Origin: Oxyruncus cristatus
Lineage: Eukaryota; Chordata; Aves; Passeriformes; Cotingidae
Direction of reading: 5' to 3'
Length of the DNA: 64,000 nucleotides
Assembly (NCBI GenBank): GCA_013399855.1
Contig: VXAY01004719.1
Location: 593,730-657,729, forward strand
Positions 1-14,500 of this stretch are shown piece by piece. A model generated the notes under the pieces. The model was given only the letters and a program-made list of their open reading frames with translations. It made no database searches and was not told the DNA's origin. The stretch's first letter is position 1; each line of letters starts with the position of its first letter. A program made the position numbers and the translations under genes.

Positions 1-3000
1 TGTTGCAACTGCCTCCATGAATGACAATTCTAGACCCATATCTGTCTGGTAACAGGCTTTTCAGCTAGGAGAGTCACTGCCATTCTCTGCTGGAGATGTG
101 GGATTTGCATAGTTTCCTGGGAGAGCCAGGGGCCTGTGCCCTTCTCCCACTGCAGCCAGATCTGTGGGTTAACAGTGGCCAGGCTTCTCCAACTTCTTCT
201 TGTCACTTTCCCACCAAGTAAAACCTAAGATTAGCTCATGCACTGTCATTAATATTTCACTAGTGCTCCCTATTGCAGCAAATGGATGGTTTTGATCAAT
301 AATTCATGGCTGGGTGTAGCCTATTAAATTTGAAGTGAGGTGTACGCTTTCCTGTTATTTATTTATCATTGCTTTCATTTTACAGGGTTTTTTTTTTTCT
401 CCCTGTAATTTCATTTTTCACTTGCTTAAATGCCTCTCCTTCAAAGTTCAGACTGCTTGCAGGAAATTAATCTTGTTCCTTCTGACTTTTAAATAAGGCT
501 AAGCTCTCCGTGAGGGCCTGAGATTGAGCCATAAGGAAAACTTCCAGACCCACTCAGTCACTTCAGTGCAAATGACGAAACAAGTGACTTGGGGACTTTG
601 GTCTGACAGATCAAAGTTCATCCGTGGCCTCAGAGCTGTCTGCTTTTTGTTTCACGGGGATATTTGGCTTCTTTTGCTGAGGGAACAACCTGCTCCAAGA
701 CCAGCAATCAGTTTTTGCCCTATCTCCTCCTCTGCCAGTGGGCACTCTTCTTTTGAAGCTCCCTGCACACAGGTTTTGGCAACTGTAAATCTTTCTGGGC
801 TGGTTGCAGGTTGTATCCCCTGATTAGAGGTGGTCTTTCCCTATGCTTTGTCAAAACAGCCTACTCACAGCTTATTTGATCTTCGTGGCTCGTCTTGATT
901 CACAAATAAGACAGGTTGTAGTGAAACTGAAAGAAAGGTTTCTTTAGAAGACTCTAAGAGAGGTTTCAGGGTTTAAGGTTTGGAAACTGAAAGCTGCAAA
1001 AGCATGTAAAATCATAAAGCAGTCTCCCAACCTAGGTCTAACAGGACGTTATCCTCCTGGTTGTTCCTGTGCCTAGATCCAGGGAAGAGGGTGAGGTTTG
1101 GAGAGCTGCTGCTTGTGAGAATTACCCCACCAAAATTACGCTTTTCAGTATGACAGAACTTCTTTCTACATCCTTGTACCTCCAGCCGTGCCAGTATACG
1201 AGCCTAGATGTCCTTCCCTGCCCAAGTGCAAATGTCTTGTTGCTGATTCACACTTGAGGCTGCCGTATTTGCTGTGTGGCAGAGGTTTCCCTGCGTTCAC
1301 ACCTGTAGGCATGAGCCATCACCCACCACCCTACCTTCTCTGTCCTCCTCTCCACGCAGCAGCTGTGCAGAGTGCCACGGGGAGTGTGGGGACAGGGAGG
1401 TCCAGGGGGGTTGGTGAGTCCTGGCATGGAGTGTGGTGGCTGCAAGGGGATCGGAGACCACATTTCTTGGGGAGGGAGCGTATGGTGGCAGACTCCAGTT
1501 GAACATGAAGTCTTGGCAGGGGTACGTCTGCCCCACTCCTTCCTGCATGAACATATTTGGACAAGGAGTGAGATACTCTTGTTGCACCAACAATTCATGA
1601 TTCATTCATATATGTGATTTCCAACCCCAACAGACACCAGTATCCGTGTTGTGACAGGTTCAGTGGGATCTCTCAGCGTTCCTTTGCATTCTCTAGGCTT
1701 TCTCCAGCAGATCTCATGTGGGAAGAAAGTGTAAAAGCTCTTATTTTCACACGCATTCTGCAAAGTCTGCAGTCTTTAGTATTCTCGCTCCTGCAGAGAT
1801 CACAGGTGGCATTTCAGGGTACATTGCTAAAATAGTCCTAGCAGGGGGTCATTTACCTGAGTACATGCCATCAGAGTAATGACTCCTGCTTCACAAAGAC
1901 TCATTTGCCTTTTAACAGCATTTGAGTTCTCAGGGTCCGTGTTCAGAGGCATTTCAGTACCTAAATCATGTGGCTCCAGGAAGTGTCACTACCTTTAACA
2001 GAAACAAGGATAGGGTCACACAAAATAAAGATTCCATTCAAATTACGTCAAACTGTAGTGGGAATTAGATCGGGTCCTCTCTACTTATATAAGGACGAAG
2101 TATTATTTGTTTAGGCGAGATCACTTTTAAATAATTTCCACTACTTTTGATTTGCCCTAGTTTTTCATGGATCATGATGTTCCCCTCAAAGGGTGCATTT
2201 AAAATTGTGCTGTCGTTAAAAAAAGATACTTTGCAAAGTCCACAAGAAGCTTCCATTGTCAGTTTGGAAGATCTGTAATGCAGTGCCCACTTTGCTCCCT
2301 ACCATGCTTTTCCCACCCTGTGTATGTTCTTGGATTGAAGGCATGTCTACATCTGTGACTATATCTGCAGTGGCATGGAAGATGTTGCATTATATGAATG
2401 TGATTTTGCAAAGTAATGGCTTTTGGAGAAACTCATTTCATGAAGCAGAAGGAGGCTGCAGGAAGGCAAAGGTCTTGGGAGGTTGCAGTGGGCAGTTAAA
2501 AATGTGAGAGCCAAGAGGTGGTTGTGCCAGAAAAGGCCACCACAGGAATATTCTTCCCCAGTTCCCATAAGGAAACCGCTCATTTACAGAAGACCCAAAC
2601 TCCCTCCTCACTTGGGGATCCCCCTCAAGCCCCTCAGGGCTGCCAGAACACAATGCTGTCAAGTAAGATCAAGCTGCTATACCTCTCCTTAGGCAGATGC
2701 CCCAGATCCTTCAAATGTAACTCCCATTTGTTGGTGGAAGCAGGAACCGTGGTTCCTGCATGCTTTTCGGGTTGTGACTTACCTTGCTAAGAAATAACTG
2801 AGTTTGATGACAGGAGAACACGGGCAGTTGCCACCCTTCCGAAGGCTCCCCAAGGCACTGGGGAATGAAGGGCAGGAAGGTGAGAGCCTGCTGGCAGGTG
2901 AGGAGGTGGGACTGGAAGAACTCTGCCACTCAAAGCTGCAGGGCTGACTCAGAGATAAAGGAGAAGAGGAGAAAAGTCGTGGAAGGGTTTGAAGCCTGCG

Positions 3001-3744
3001 GTGACACGGTCTGGCTGACCTGCAGTGAAGCATGGCTGCATTACACGGGCAGCAGGATGAGAGTGTCAGGGCTGCAAAAGGTACATGGAAAGAAAGGTCT
3101 TTCAGGCACAGGGATGATAAGGGCCAAGGCTTTTGAAGTATTTTAGTGGTGACAACAGAGAGGAAAGGATTGGTTTTGACCTGTTTAGCTGTGGCTCAGG
3201 GGCATGGTCTGTTTATAATTATAGTCCTCCCTTTGCAAGTGATTGGTCACAGTGCATGTTAATTTATGGTACTTAATTTTTAGACAATCATTTTAGATGT
3301 CTTTTTCTAATGCCTTTTTCTATAACTGGAAGAACACCTCTGCTTTAACTGTTTTCCTTTTCATACAAGTAAATCTCAAAGTAGCTGCACTGCTGTTTTT
3401 GGCCCTAAGACTTAAGCTATAGGTCAAGTGTACTGTTTCTCTAATGCAGGACGGCAGTGAACGTTTAACTCAGTATTACAGTACATCCTGTCCTAAAGTC
3501 AGCTAGCCTGTTGCTAACCATAAGCATACTTTATGGCAAAATACAAGCTATTTATATTGAAGAGTTATAATTCAACACACTTCTAGGAAAGCAATACTAT
3601 TGTGATAGCCTGCAGTGTCCTGCCCTGTTTAAGAAATTGCTTTGGAGAGATCATTGTCATGGAATCATAGAATCATCATTGTCAGCAGTACCACAAACAA
3701 CTATCACGCAGGTACAAGTTAACCAGGTTTAGGTAGATGTTAAT

Positions 3745-3785
3745 TGTTGCACCATACCATTTAACTGTTGCACCATACCATTTAA
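3745..3785. repeat. Perfect 20-bp tandem duplication (21-bp period)
   Basis: The 20-mer TGTTGCACCATACCATTTAA occurs at 3745-3764 and again at 3766-3785, separated by a single C. The two copies are identical, so the duplication is recent or conserved. No gene overlaps it. Confidence 0.9.
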
Positions 3786-5194
3786 ATGTATTTCTGTGCT
3801 GCCCAATAAAATTATTACTTGCGTCAAGCTCCAAGGATGAATAGTGCAGGGTTTAAATAGCGTACCATCATGACAGGACTTCAGCTGGGACTGTGTCTAA
3901 AACCTACTTAGGTTAATAATATTTGGTGAGACAGCATTATTAGGTGTACACAGTGACATTCCAGTAGGTCTCAAAATGGGGCAGAGAAAGGGATTCATGG
4001 TTTGTATGGCAAATATATCAAAATCTTTTTTTAATGTCAGCCTTATAAATTTGTCATATCCCTGCTGTCCTTGTAATTCTAAGCTTGTTTGAGCACTTCT
4101 TTAGCACAGCTGGTGCCTATTGGTATGTGCTGGTGTGAATCAGTGCTGATGACGCAGTACTGAGCTCAGTCTAGTTGATATGACTATAAAATACCATACA
4201 GTAGGGTGGAAAATATGATTCGCTCACCTACCTTCTGCATAAGCTGTAATAACTCAAGAGAGAATGTTAAGGGTGTCAAGCAAACATCTCTGTTAAGGAA
4301 ACACCCACTCCTAGTTTTCTTGTGCAAGTGAGATGTAAGATTTAAGGCATACATCCCTTTGGTGCTCTTTTCCATCGCAGAAAATGTATTGCAGCATTAA
4401 TTAGCATGTCATGGAGACCAAAAGAAATAATGAAGGATTTGGATAAGGTCTGTAAGAAAAATGTTGGGGCAAACCATCAGGCTGGTGTAAAATATCCAAG
4501 AAAACAAAGAGGAGCTGTGGCACAGCCTATCAAATAATTAAATACCATAGAGGATGTATTTTTCTAATAGAAGTAAGTAATCAAAAATGCCTGGAACATG
4601 TTTCAGTGTATTTCTGAATACAGCAAATGTATGTGTCCTTCACGGGTGGATCTTAACTATGGAGATTTGTTCATGAGAAGGTTTTCCTGAAGCTCTCTAT
4701 GTTAGTATATAGCTGATGGTTCCAGCTGGTCTAAGGAATTGTGCCTGACAGGTTTTTTTATTAAAGCCATTCAGTTTGGTAATTTTTTTAGCTTCCTGTT
4801 TTCAGAGTTAAAAGTCAAAACAGAAATTGTTAAGAAAACTGAAGGATGATTCTTAAGCCTGTGGAAAGTGGCAGCAATTTTGCTTATAAGGCAGGACATT
4901 TCCTAAAATCCATATGGGATTGATGAATAACTTTCCTCTCTCGATGCTGTGTTTTCAGATCTGTTAAGGTTTCTGCAATGCTGCATCATCAGGGTTGAAA
5001 GACAGTTTGTATTTACATCCATCAAGCACTTTTACTCTTGACCCTCAGTGTCGCTGGGAAACCTGTCCTTGAAATCTGTGTCAGTCATGAGGTGGTGTGA
5101 GGAGTGCTGTGTCCTTTTGAGGCTCCCTTGTTCAATAAAGGCTTGGACAAACTGTTAAAGGACAGCAGGATGGTCCTGGGCTGGAGCACAACAA

Positions 5195-5540
5195 ATCAGA
5201 GAAGAGGCAGAAAGGGCTCAACTTGTTCAGCCTGGATAGCAGAGGGCTGAGAGGGATCTTCTTGGTGTCTACATCTACCTAATCAGAGATTACAGAGAAG
5301 GTGGAGCCAGCCTTTTGTCAGCGGTGCACACTGAGAATGAAAGGCCACAAGTTGCATCAAGGGAAATTCCAACTGCATGCATGGAAAAGAAGTTTTACAG
5401 TGAGGACAGTCAAACTTTGGCAGAGGTTGCGCAGAGATGCTGAGGAGTTTCCATCCCTGATGACAGTGTCCCAGGGATGCCAGCCTGGCTTTGCAGCCAG
5501 CCCTGCCTTGAGCATGAGGTGGGACTGCAGACCTTGGTGT
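5195..5540 (+). mobile_element. CR1 LINE 3' fragment, sense, diverged
   Basis: The stretch follows the 3' untranslated part of avian CR1 in order: an AGAGAAGAGGCAG-like start, 'ttgttcagcctgga', 'ggtggagccagccttttgtcag', and an ending resembling 'ccctgccttgagcatgaggtggga'. The copy is 5' truncated and clearly mutated. There is no intact ORF. Family assignment is from recognition of the consensus pattern, not from a search. Confidence 0.75.
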
Positions 5541-8500
5541 TACACATTTCAAACACGGCTGCTTTTATCAGCAAAGAGTGGAGGCATTTTGTGTGCGTGT
5601 GCACACATGCATGTCTTAGTGAGTGAGAACGGAACTGAGAGGAAGTGGTACACGCCAGTGGACCTATTGTAGGAGTAATGAGGTTAGAGACGGCTAAATT
5701 TCCTTATAAAGACAAAATCTATGTCACTACGATCTTTTGTCACCAGTCACTTCCCACTCTAGACTCAGTCTTGGGCTTGACTAGTTGCTCTGCAGAAAAG
5801 CAAGAATTTCCTGATCACGCAGTGACCCGTTTCGACATACTACTTTGCAGTTCCTCAACTGTACAAGAAGTTTGGTTTTGTAAGAAGTTCTTCCCTTTCT
5901 GTTGGATTTGCAGCTGTTGAGGTGTTTGTTACCCTGGCAGTTTGGACCCACTGCTTAGCCCAGGAGGTAAGATCACAGCATCTGCTGTTTTTTTGGCAAG
6001 TTGCCCTCACTGAGCTTACAAGCAGTTTAACTGCACAGGAAACTGTGGTCACCACGAAAAACAGTGCAGGTTCTGTATTAGTGTGAAGCATTTTCCAGTA
6101 CTCTTGTGCATGGCATTTCTACTGACCTTCAGGAAAGTGTTTGATGGATTTAATTGGGCAAAGTGGTTTTTGGCTGAGTAGAATAGTAGTCTTTGACTTG
6201 GTATTGGCTTGGCAGGGCATGATAAAGTGAAGCCATTATTTAGATTGCAGAGGGGATCCCTGTAAGAAAGTAATTATAATTCCAGTGATCAAAAACACCC
6301 ATTCATACAGATAATGCATTTTGACTCATAATGTTTTCAATGTAATCTGCTGGCTGTTAGGATATTTATATCAGGCTTTTGTAAAAGTAATTTTACTTTC
6401 CAGAGGATAAATAAAACTAATTCTTTATGGAGCCTGATTGTAGTAGGGACTTCTGCTTTAAAAATAGTGATGTGGGGTGGTCCTAACGTTATATTTACCT
6501 TTTAAGGTCTTGACTGTTAAAGCTGGTCAGGCTTGTCCCTTGTCACCTTCAGGATTTCCTCTCAGGCTGCAGATGAATTAGGACTTGCAAATGCCTACAG
6601 ATGTATTAGGTGGTAGTATGGTGATCAGCAGTCTCTAGGCTTAACTTTTTGCTCTGTAACAGCAGTAGCCTTGCTGGTTTTGTCATATGGCAGTTTCCTC
6701 AGCGCATGGATTTGGTTTGAACACTGTACAACTGACCCAGTGGGACCTCAGGTCTTTGCTATCACAGCCAAAGTCAAAGGCAAGGTTGGCTGACTGATCT
6801 TCTGCTACAGATATCAAGTGAACATGATCTCTAGAAAATGCAGCTGGGTGCTCAGCAGGTTGCTCTTTGATCATCTTGATAAAAGCAAATCACACCCTGA
6901 AGCTTCTCCTGTAGAGGAACTCCAGCATGTATCACCTTTCTACTCTGTGACAGGAGCAGTTTGCCCTCCTGAGATGGCTACAGAGGTTCTGTGGAATGTC
7001 AGAGATGCAGCAGGGGAAGCTCTCCTGAGCAGATAGGAGATGTGGAAACCCCCTTTGTGGTGGGAAACTCCATTGTGGAGGGTTGCTAGAGTCAGAAGAG
7101 ACTGGGAATTACCTGCCTGCTTTCTGGTAACAAGAGCAGGGGTTTCTGCTTCAGTCCTGACCATGAGGTCCAGATTTACTTAGCTCAGAAGCTGAAGACA
7201 GCGCTCACTCTATAAGTCAAAAAAGGGAAGCATTATATTACTGGCTTTGAATCTGCTTCTTCAACTGAAACCGAGTAACAGATTGGACTGAATATCATTA
7301 TGGTTATAAAATGTTTGAGAGTTATATGAGGCTCATTTTACTAAACAAATCTAGTGGTGTTGCTTCTCTCCCCTCGCTCAAAGAACCTGCCACATACTCC
7401 ATTGTCATGTATTCTACCACCAATTTTTTGGATCCTGTTCCCTTCTGATTTCAATCATGAGCAGTTCAAAATGAAGCTCTGTAGCATGGAGGAGAGTTAT
7501 CTTGACAGAAAACCTAGTGTGAAGGCATCACCATATGTTTTTTATTAAGTATGAAAGAATTTTAGAAAGAGCTTGAGTAAAGGGCAAATAAGGAGACAGG
7601 GGAGTTCAGGGGAGTACAGTGCATTCAGAAACGTAGCTGATTTTCATACTCTTAGCCCTTTCATGCAAAAGAGCAGAGTTCAGTGAAATGCTGATGCATA
7701 GCATAAAATACTTAAGAAAATGAAAAATATTTAGGGAAAAATCTGAAACAGTATTTAGGTGGTGCGTGATGGAACACAGAACTCTGCTCTGCGCATTTTT
7801 GCAGTTATCAAAGGGGAAAGCTGTAGGACAGGAAATAAATCCCTCCCCCGGTGTGGGACAAATGGGGTGTCCTGGACATGGAGGCAGCAACCATGGGGAG
7901 GAGAGTTGCATGTGAGAGGCATGGCAGGGCTCAGCAACCATTCCATGAAGCCAAATCATTCTTCAGGGAAAGGGGGCTCAGGAGGACTCTGCCTCCTGTT
8001 GCTCCAGGTCCTGCTTTGGTTCACTGGTGCACACTTAGAGACACTACAGCTCCCAACATGGCACCATTGTAGGATGGAGGCCCAAGCAGCAGGATAGCTG
8101 GTAAAGGGGGCTATGTTCAGATGTGCTCTTGATTTTCTGGTCTGGTTCAGTGGGTAGAAGGGCCTGGTCACTGCTGAAATCAGTGAGGTGTCCTGCATGG
8201 GGAGCGACAGAAGCAGATTCATAAATCCATGTGGAATCAATCAAATGCAAATATACGTTTGTATCTAAAAATCTCCTTTTTACAGCTGGAAAATGTTTTT
8301 ATATTATTTCCATGCACAGAGGAACTGTTTTCCTGCAAACGAGCTGGAAACACAGGCCCTCTTCTCCTTTTCTTGCATTAGGCTTCCATGGGACGTTTGG
8401 GACTGAGTCAATATTTTGTGACCTGACCTACTGCCATCAGGCTGCAGTACACAGGAATAGGAAGACAAGATTTTATCTGTCTGTCCAGGGTTTCATGCCC

Positions 8501-11500
8501 ATCTGCCACCCCAGTTGTGAGGGGGCAGAGATGGGGTAGTTCCTCACAGCCATAGCCAAAGCAGCCCCTGCAGATGGAACTGGGTTGGGCAGTGCTTTCC
8601 ATGACAAATGAGACATCTGCTGAACGACTGAAGCTCTTTGTCAGTTTGGCTTGGTTTGAAAACCAGCTTTGGACAAAAAAAAAATTAATAAAAATGACTG
8701 GACAGTGTTTGAAAACCAAAATGTTCCTTTATCTGTGGAAAAATATTTTCATTTTAAAGCAGCTAGTTTGTGTTGGTAAAGGGATAGGAAAAATAAGTGA
8801 CCCAACAAAAAATGTAGTATGGTGGATCTTATTTTTTTAAGAAAAATTCTACAGACTCTGTTAAAAAATAGTATGCGCATATATACTGTCTGCCTAGTCA
8901 GATATATATGACAGATAAAAGACACATAAGGAGAGTATTTATAGGTTCACAGCTTTGCTTTCGCAATGTTTTCATTTCCTTGAAGGATTAGCCCTTCCTG
9001 CCACTGAGTGGTATTGGAAAGAGACCTCCATCTCTCTCCAAACTCTGTGGATTTTCCCTTCCTAAGCCCTGTTGACTGGTATTTGATTTAGGACTCAGGC
9101 GTCATACTGACAAATAAGGTCCTTTGTAAAATGGAACATTAAGAAAATAACTCGTGGACATCACCATGTTGCTTTCTGAACAGTGATAAATGTCTTTTCT
9201 CTGTGTTTTTTTTTTTTTTCAAATTTTATACAAAATAAAATAGGTGAAGTGCAACAGTTTAATAATTCCAGTGCCTGCATACATGGTGAGATTTGCTGTT
9301 GCAGACACCAATCTTTTAAAAAGCCTTTGAGGCAATGATTGTAATTTATTTTGGGCTAAACTGTGAACCTTTATAACGTATCGGGGGGAAGTATTTACCA
9401 TAAGTTCAGAAAGACTCCTCTCTGTTTTGTATGCTGATTTAAACAGCAAGATCCCACCCAAATTCAAAGCACTGTGATCCAAGTCACACATTGCTAGTTG
9501 AGTCAAGTACGTTTCCATCTACTTTAGGATTTAAAACTTAGCTTAGCATCTTAGAGGATATTTAAAAAATACTCTTATTCATCTACAGCTATTTAAGAAG
9601 GGAAAGTGTCATACCTCGAAGTGCACAACTTGAAAAATTAGCTTTTTTTAATGAGCAACATCACGTGTTTGAAGATGTTGCAGTTTGCGCTTAAATGATT
9701 TTCAAAGTTGTTGCGTAACAAATGTGTCTAATTGTCATGTGGTTCACAATCTGATGGTATTCGCTGATACTGTGAGCCATGAGTAGCAGATTAACTGGAG
9801 ACTAACTCACCAGCAAGGAAGAGACATATGGATTCTAGTTTTTATCTTACATCATTAGCAGAAAGAAAGCTATCACAAAAAAAGTCCACTCAATCTTCCT
9901 GGAAGCTGTGACAAACAAGAATAAAGGACTCTGTTAATTTGTCTAACATGGTTGGATATCCCTGAGCTATTGCTGCAAATAATCACTGGCAGCTCCAAGC
10001 TGGCTGTAAGGCTTGGGAAATTTAGCTTTAAAACTACTATCCTGTTGTGCTGTGGGTGCACTATGTATCACCCTGCTAGACCAGGGATGTAAGCACATTA
10101 TTTTGATAGGAATTGTAAGAAAACCAACAGATAATAAATACGTGAGAGACAAGCATGATAACAGCAAATATTCTGAGACTGTGAAGTTTAATTGGGAGAT
10201 AAAGTATTCTGGATTATACAAAAGAACGTTTGGCTGACTGCCTTCAAAATGGCTTTGCTTGCTTCATTTTTGTTGAAGGATTTTGCTGATGAGCACAAGA
10301 TGAAACTTCAAATTGAGGAACTTCTAGGCCACACTGCTGTGGTTGTAGCATTGATTCTTCTTTCAACATGAGATCCACTGAGTAATTTGTGTTTTTCTCA
10401 GCCCTTCGTGCCAACAAAAATGGCAAAAACTTGCCTCCAGAAGGAAAATATCAGAGCCTAAGTAAAAAATCTCTTCTTGTCTCTTCCTCAGCCCTTCCAC
10501 ACTGTAGAAAATCAGCTGAGACATGTTTTTTGAACAGAAATGCATATGAATATATGGACTTATGTGTGGTACCTTATGAGAGAAAGGTAGAGGGAAATAC
10601 TTCTGGGGAGGAATATCCTATCAGGGATATTCTGATGAGTGACTAGGAATGGGCAGGTGTGAAATGGTGCAATAAATATGGGAAAAAGATTGAATATGCT
10701 CAAGAGACTCCCTTTTCCCTTATATTTTTCTGACCTGCGAGATGCTTGTTATTGCAAGAGTTTCTGTTCAATTCTGAGGCCCTTTCTCTTAATCCTGCCT
10801 GCTTGTGGAATGATCGAGAGTAGGATGTGCATTGGGGGAGGATTGCTGGGGGTGCCGCTTTGATACCAGCTAGGAGGGAAAGTCTAATGCAGACAAGAGC
10901 TGGGAAAGTATTCCCCAGCCCTTACAGAAAGCTGGACATTGAAAACTGGATTTGTGGATGAGACAAGGAAGAGAAAAGGAACTGGAGCTGTGAGGTCTGG
11001 TAAAGGAAAGGCAGAGTTTTGTGCGAAGAGGGGGACAGTCTTATGCAACTTTTAACAGCTGTGTTTTGCAACAGTGTGTGCCTCTTATTTCATCACTTCC
11101 AGAAAAAATAAGCAAGTTTGAAGAGAAGATAGCAGGAGAAATAGGGAAATTTGTATATGACAGGGAACATGTGTTGTGTCATTCTGCCAACAGCTAGAGA
11201 GGTTGTCATATAATTAACAAAGGTAGGGTACATGAACAAAACAAAGCCCTGATGGTATAAAGTGCATAAATATTAGTAGTTAATTCAACTACCTTGGCAC
11301 CAAATTCACAATTAAGTTATTCCTGACTAAATGTGTTTGTGATATGTAATGTTGTCCCATTAAATTTCCTTTTTTGCTTTGGGAAAAGGTACAACTTTGT
11401 GTCTAGCTCTAAAGGGCCATTTCACATCTTCAAGATTTTCATTGCCTTGCTTGCAATAAAGCTCAAATACCAGAGAAGTGGAGGAAAACATGAAACAAGG

Positions 11501-14500
11501 TAACCATTTAATACAACTCTTGGAAAACCTTGAGGTTATAATGGCTTTGCCATTTATTATTTATATTGCATGGTGGGTGCACACTTTGCCAAGCAATGCA
11601 TAACCAGGCTGCTTCTCAGAGTATGGCTTCAAAATCGAAAAGAAATGAAAGAACATCAATATCACTGTGTTTCAGTTTAGCAATAACATTCAGGTATTAG
11701 GATTATTTTAGCTCTTCCTTTATATTCCAGTCTGAAAATAGTTTGTTATTAGATCTCTTAAAACATCAGTGCGATCATAGGTTCTTCTGAGGACAAGGTC
11801 AAATAAAAGGAGGCTTTACAGCATGGCTATAACATTAGTTTGGAAATGATGGCAAGGAAGCGAGTGCTTCATTAGAGGCTCTTCTAATATCAGTTTGTTA
11901 CAATTCTCAGCAGTTTAGGTGAGATAATTTGTCCTTTTTTTACATTAATCTGTAACTCAATAGTCTTCTGAGGAGGAAAGAGTGCGTGGGTACAATTTTA
12001 TTTTTCGCTTTTGCAATAGTGGGTTTATTCTGTTTGGCAAACAAGAATGAAGTGTCTCTTCCAGACAATGTGTAATCTGGAAGTCCTGAAGTCGTCTGAG
12101 TCTCAGAGTGTCTCAGGGGAGTGTTTTATTTTCCTTCTGAATGTTTATTACATTCCATTTCTTTCTTGTTGGCAGTTCCACTGTCTTTCTTGCTCTGACC
12201 TGGGGAGCTGTCTTCCCCTCCTCAGCATCCTGTCTCAGAATCCAAGCATGTGCTGACTTTCACCTCACTCTCTCTAAAGAATTTCAGTTCTTTCGCTGAT
12301 CTTCCATCACACCAAATTCAAGATACTTCCTCCAAGCTGCTGCTGATCTTCAATATCTCACTTGTGCTGATAGCTAAGCTGTTTGCATTCAGTCCTTGTT
12401 AAAGTCCCCTCTTGTGTTGCCATGCCTCTCCCCTACCCAGCTTTTTTCTTTGCTTCTTGCCGTACATTGCTGTGCTCAAAGCCATCGCCTGGGTCTCACC
12501 AGCTGATTTGCTCCTCCCTCAGATAGCTCCTCAACAACTATTCCTTTCAAAGGAGCTTTTTCAACTTGCTCATACTGCTCGTCATTTCCAGGTATTCTCC
12601 TTTGCTCTTGTCTTCTGCATTTTTTTCTCTGCATCTGTCTTGCCCTACTGATTTTGCAAATGGCTTGGAGCAGAGCAGTGCACCGTGTGCTTGCAATGCC
12701 ATGTGGGTTGTCAGTAATTGGACTATTCACCCAGGATTGCTGGATGCCCCCTTGATGGGATGCTCAAAGTATTTTCAGTTTGCATTGAGGACCTTGAAGT
12801 GCTGGAAGTTATTGACCCCTAGGAGCAAATGGTTTTGCTTTTGGCTGATAAAAACAGAAGGAAAATATTGAGCCTGACCTCTCACAGCATAATCCAGAAG
12901 CATTTTACATTTCCGTGGGTCTAACTATCATCATTTAATGATCTAAGCAAAATAAGCATTTTATATACTGAAAAGTAGATTTTTGAAAGTGGATTTTCTC
13001 CTTTTTGCCATGTGTTGCTAAAGCTCTGGACCTTTACTCTCTTGATTTCCTCATGTTTTGTTTTTACTACTCAAGCAATTTCAAAAATGACAGTGATTTG
13101 TAATTGGGAATAACTCTGAAACCTTTAATCTAAAAATTCTGGTTTTGATTAATTGAGTGTAAATTTAAGGGCTTTCACACACTTGCCAAGGGGGCTGGCA
13201 CAGGTCTTCTGGCTGCAGGTGAGCCTCGAAGATCTGCAGTGAAGACGTTAAACTTTTTCCCTGCCTTTATTTCAGTCCCTTGCTGAAAATAGCATTAGAG
13301 ATAACCCTGAAACTGTATAGAGGTGGTGGCTATAAAGGGATTTTTTTATTGGTATGGATTTTACGTGGCATTATGTGGTATGGATTTTTTTTGTTGGTAT
13401 GGATTTTACATCCAGTGGTGAGCACCAGTGTGAAACCCTCAGAGAGATGATGGGTTATGATGCGTTTGACCTGCCAAAATAGCAGTGCAGATGGCAGAAG
13501 GGTGCTTGTCCAAATCTCACTGCTGCGAAAATAGAGTGGGGTATTAGTCAGCAATACCCAGTGATGTTAGATGCTGGAGCTGACAGGCTGAAATCGAGAG
13601 ATACTAGGGGGGTGAAAATGTAGAAGAAAAAAACCTCAGCTGTGTGTTGGAGCAGGCAGTGACAATCCTTCTGTTGCCTGAGTACAAGTACTCCTCAGGT
13701 GACCAAAGGCCAGTCCTCATTCTCGATGCAGAGATGCACCTGGTTGCACAGCCAAGCGTAGTTACCTTTACAATGGAGTGGATAACACTGACCTGAAAGA
13801 CATGTCAAAAGGGGTCATTACAGCAAAGCCCTTCATCCTATCATGTATTATTAGTATAAATGCCCGCACATGCAAACAGATGTACGATTAATAGGACTCT
13901 GTGTGTTTAACAGGTCACTTGGCTACTTATCAGAGGCCACAACTTCTTATGCAATTGAGTCCATTTTATGTTGATTATAATTTTTCCTCAGGTTACTTTG
14001 CAAAAGTAGTATTATAGGCAACAACCTGTGGTGTTTCCTACCCGTTAAGCCTAGAACAGTCTTGATGCTATTAAAAGTTGTGTGGGAGATTATATTGCTT
14101 GATCAAGTGACTGGACTAGAAGGGATGATCTTGCAGTGGAATACGGATGTTCTTGCTGACAGTGTAAGATTTTCACATGTCCAGGTGCATTTTAGTTAAT
14201 CCATAATTTGCAAAAACACATAGCAAGCAACAGAAAAGATTGATAGTGAGGAATCAGAGGCAGGAAAGACGCCGGGATGATGAGGGAAGATTGTGGATCT
14301 AATTTCACCCTAGTATACATATCAGAGGGATTTTTAAAGGTAATCCTTGAAAATATGGTGGTTAGAACCACTTTTAATATTGTATTTCAATAGCAATCAC
14401 CAGCTCCGTTGGGCTGAAAACTTCGCATGGGTTTTCATGCCACAAGAGCGATGGCATTGTGGATTCTTCTTCATTTCTCTACTTGTGAAGGTTGGAGTGA

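Noticed and set aside
524..823. Several 60-120 codon open frames in 1-15800
   Set aside because: None shows conserved motifs, splice partners or strand consistency. Their lengths fit chance in non-coding DNA.
3658..3685. 'tcatggaatcatagaatcat' resembling a CR1 3' tail
   Set aside because: It is too short to call; no adjoining CR1 sequence on either side.
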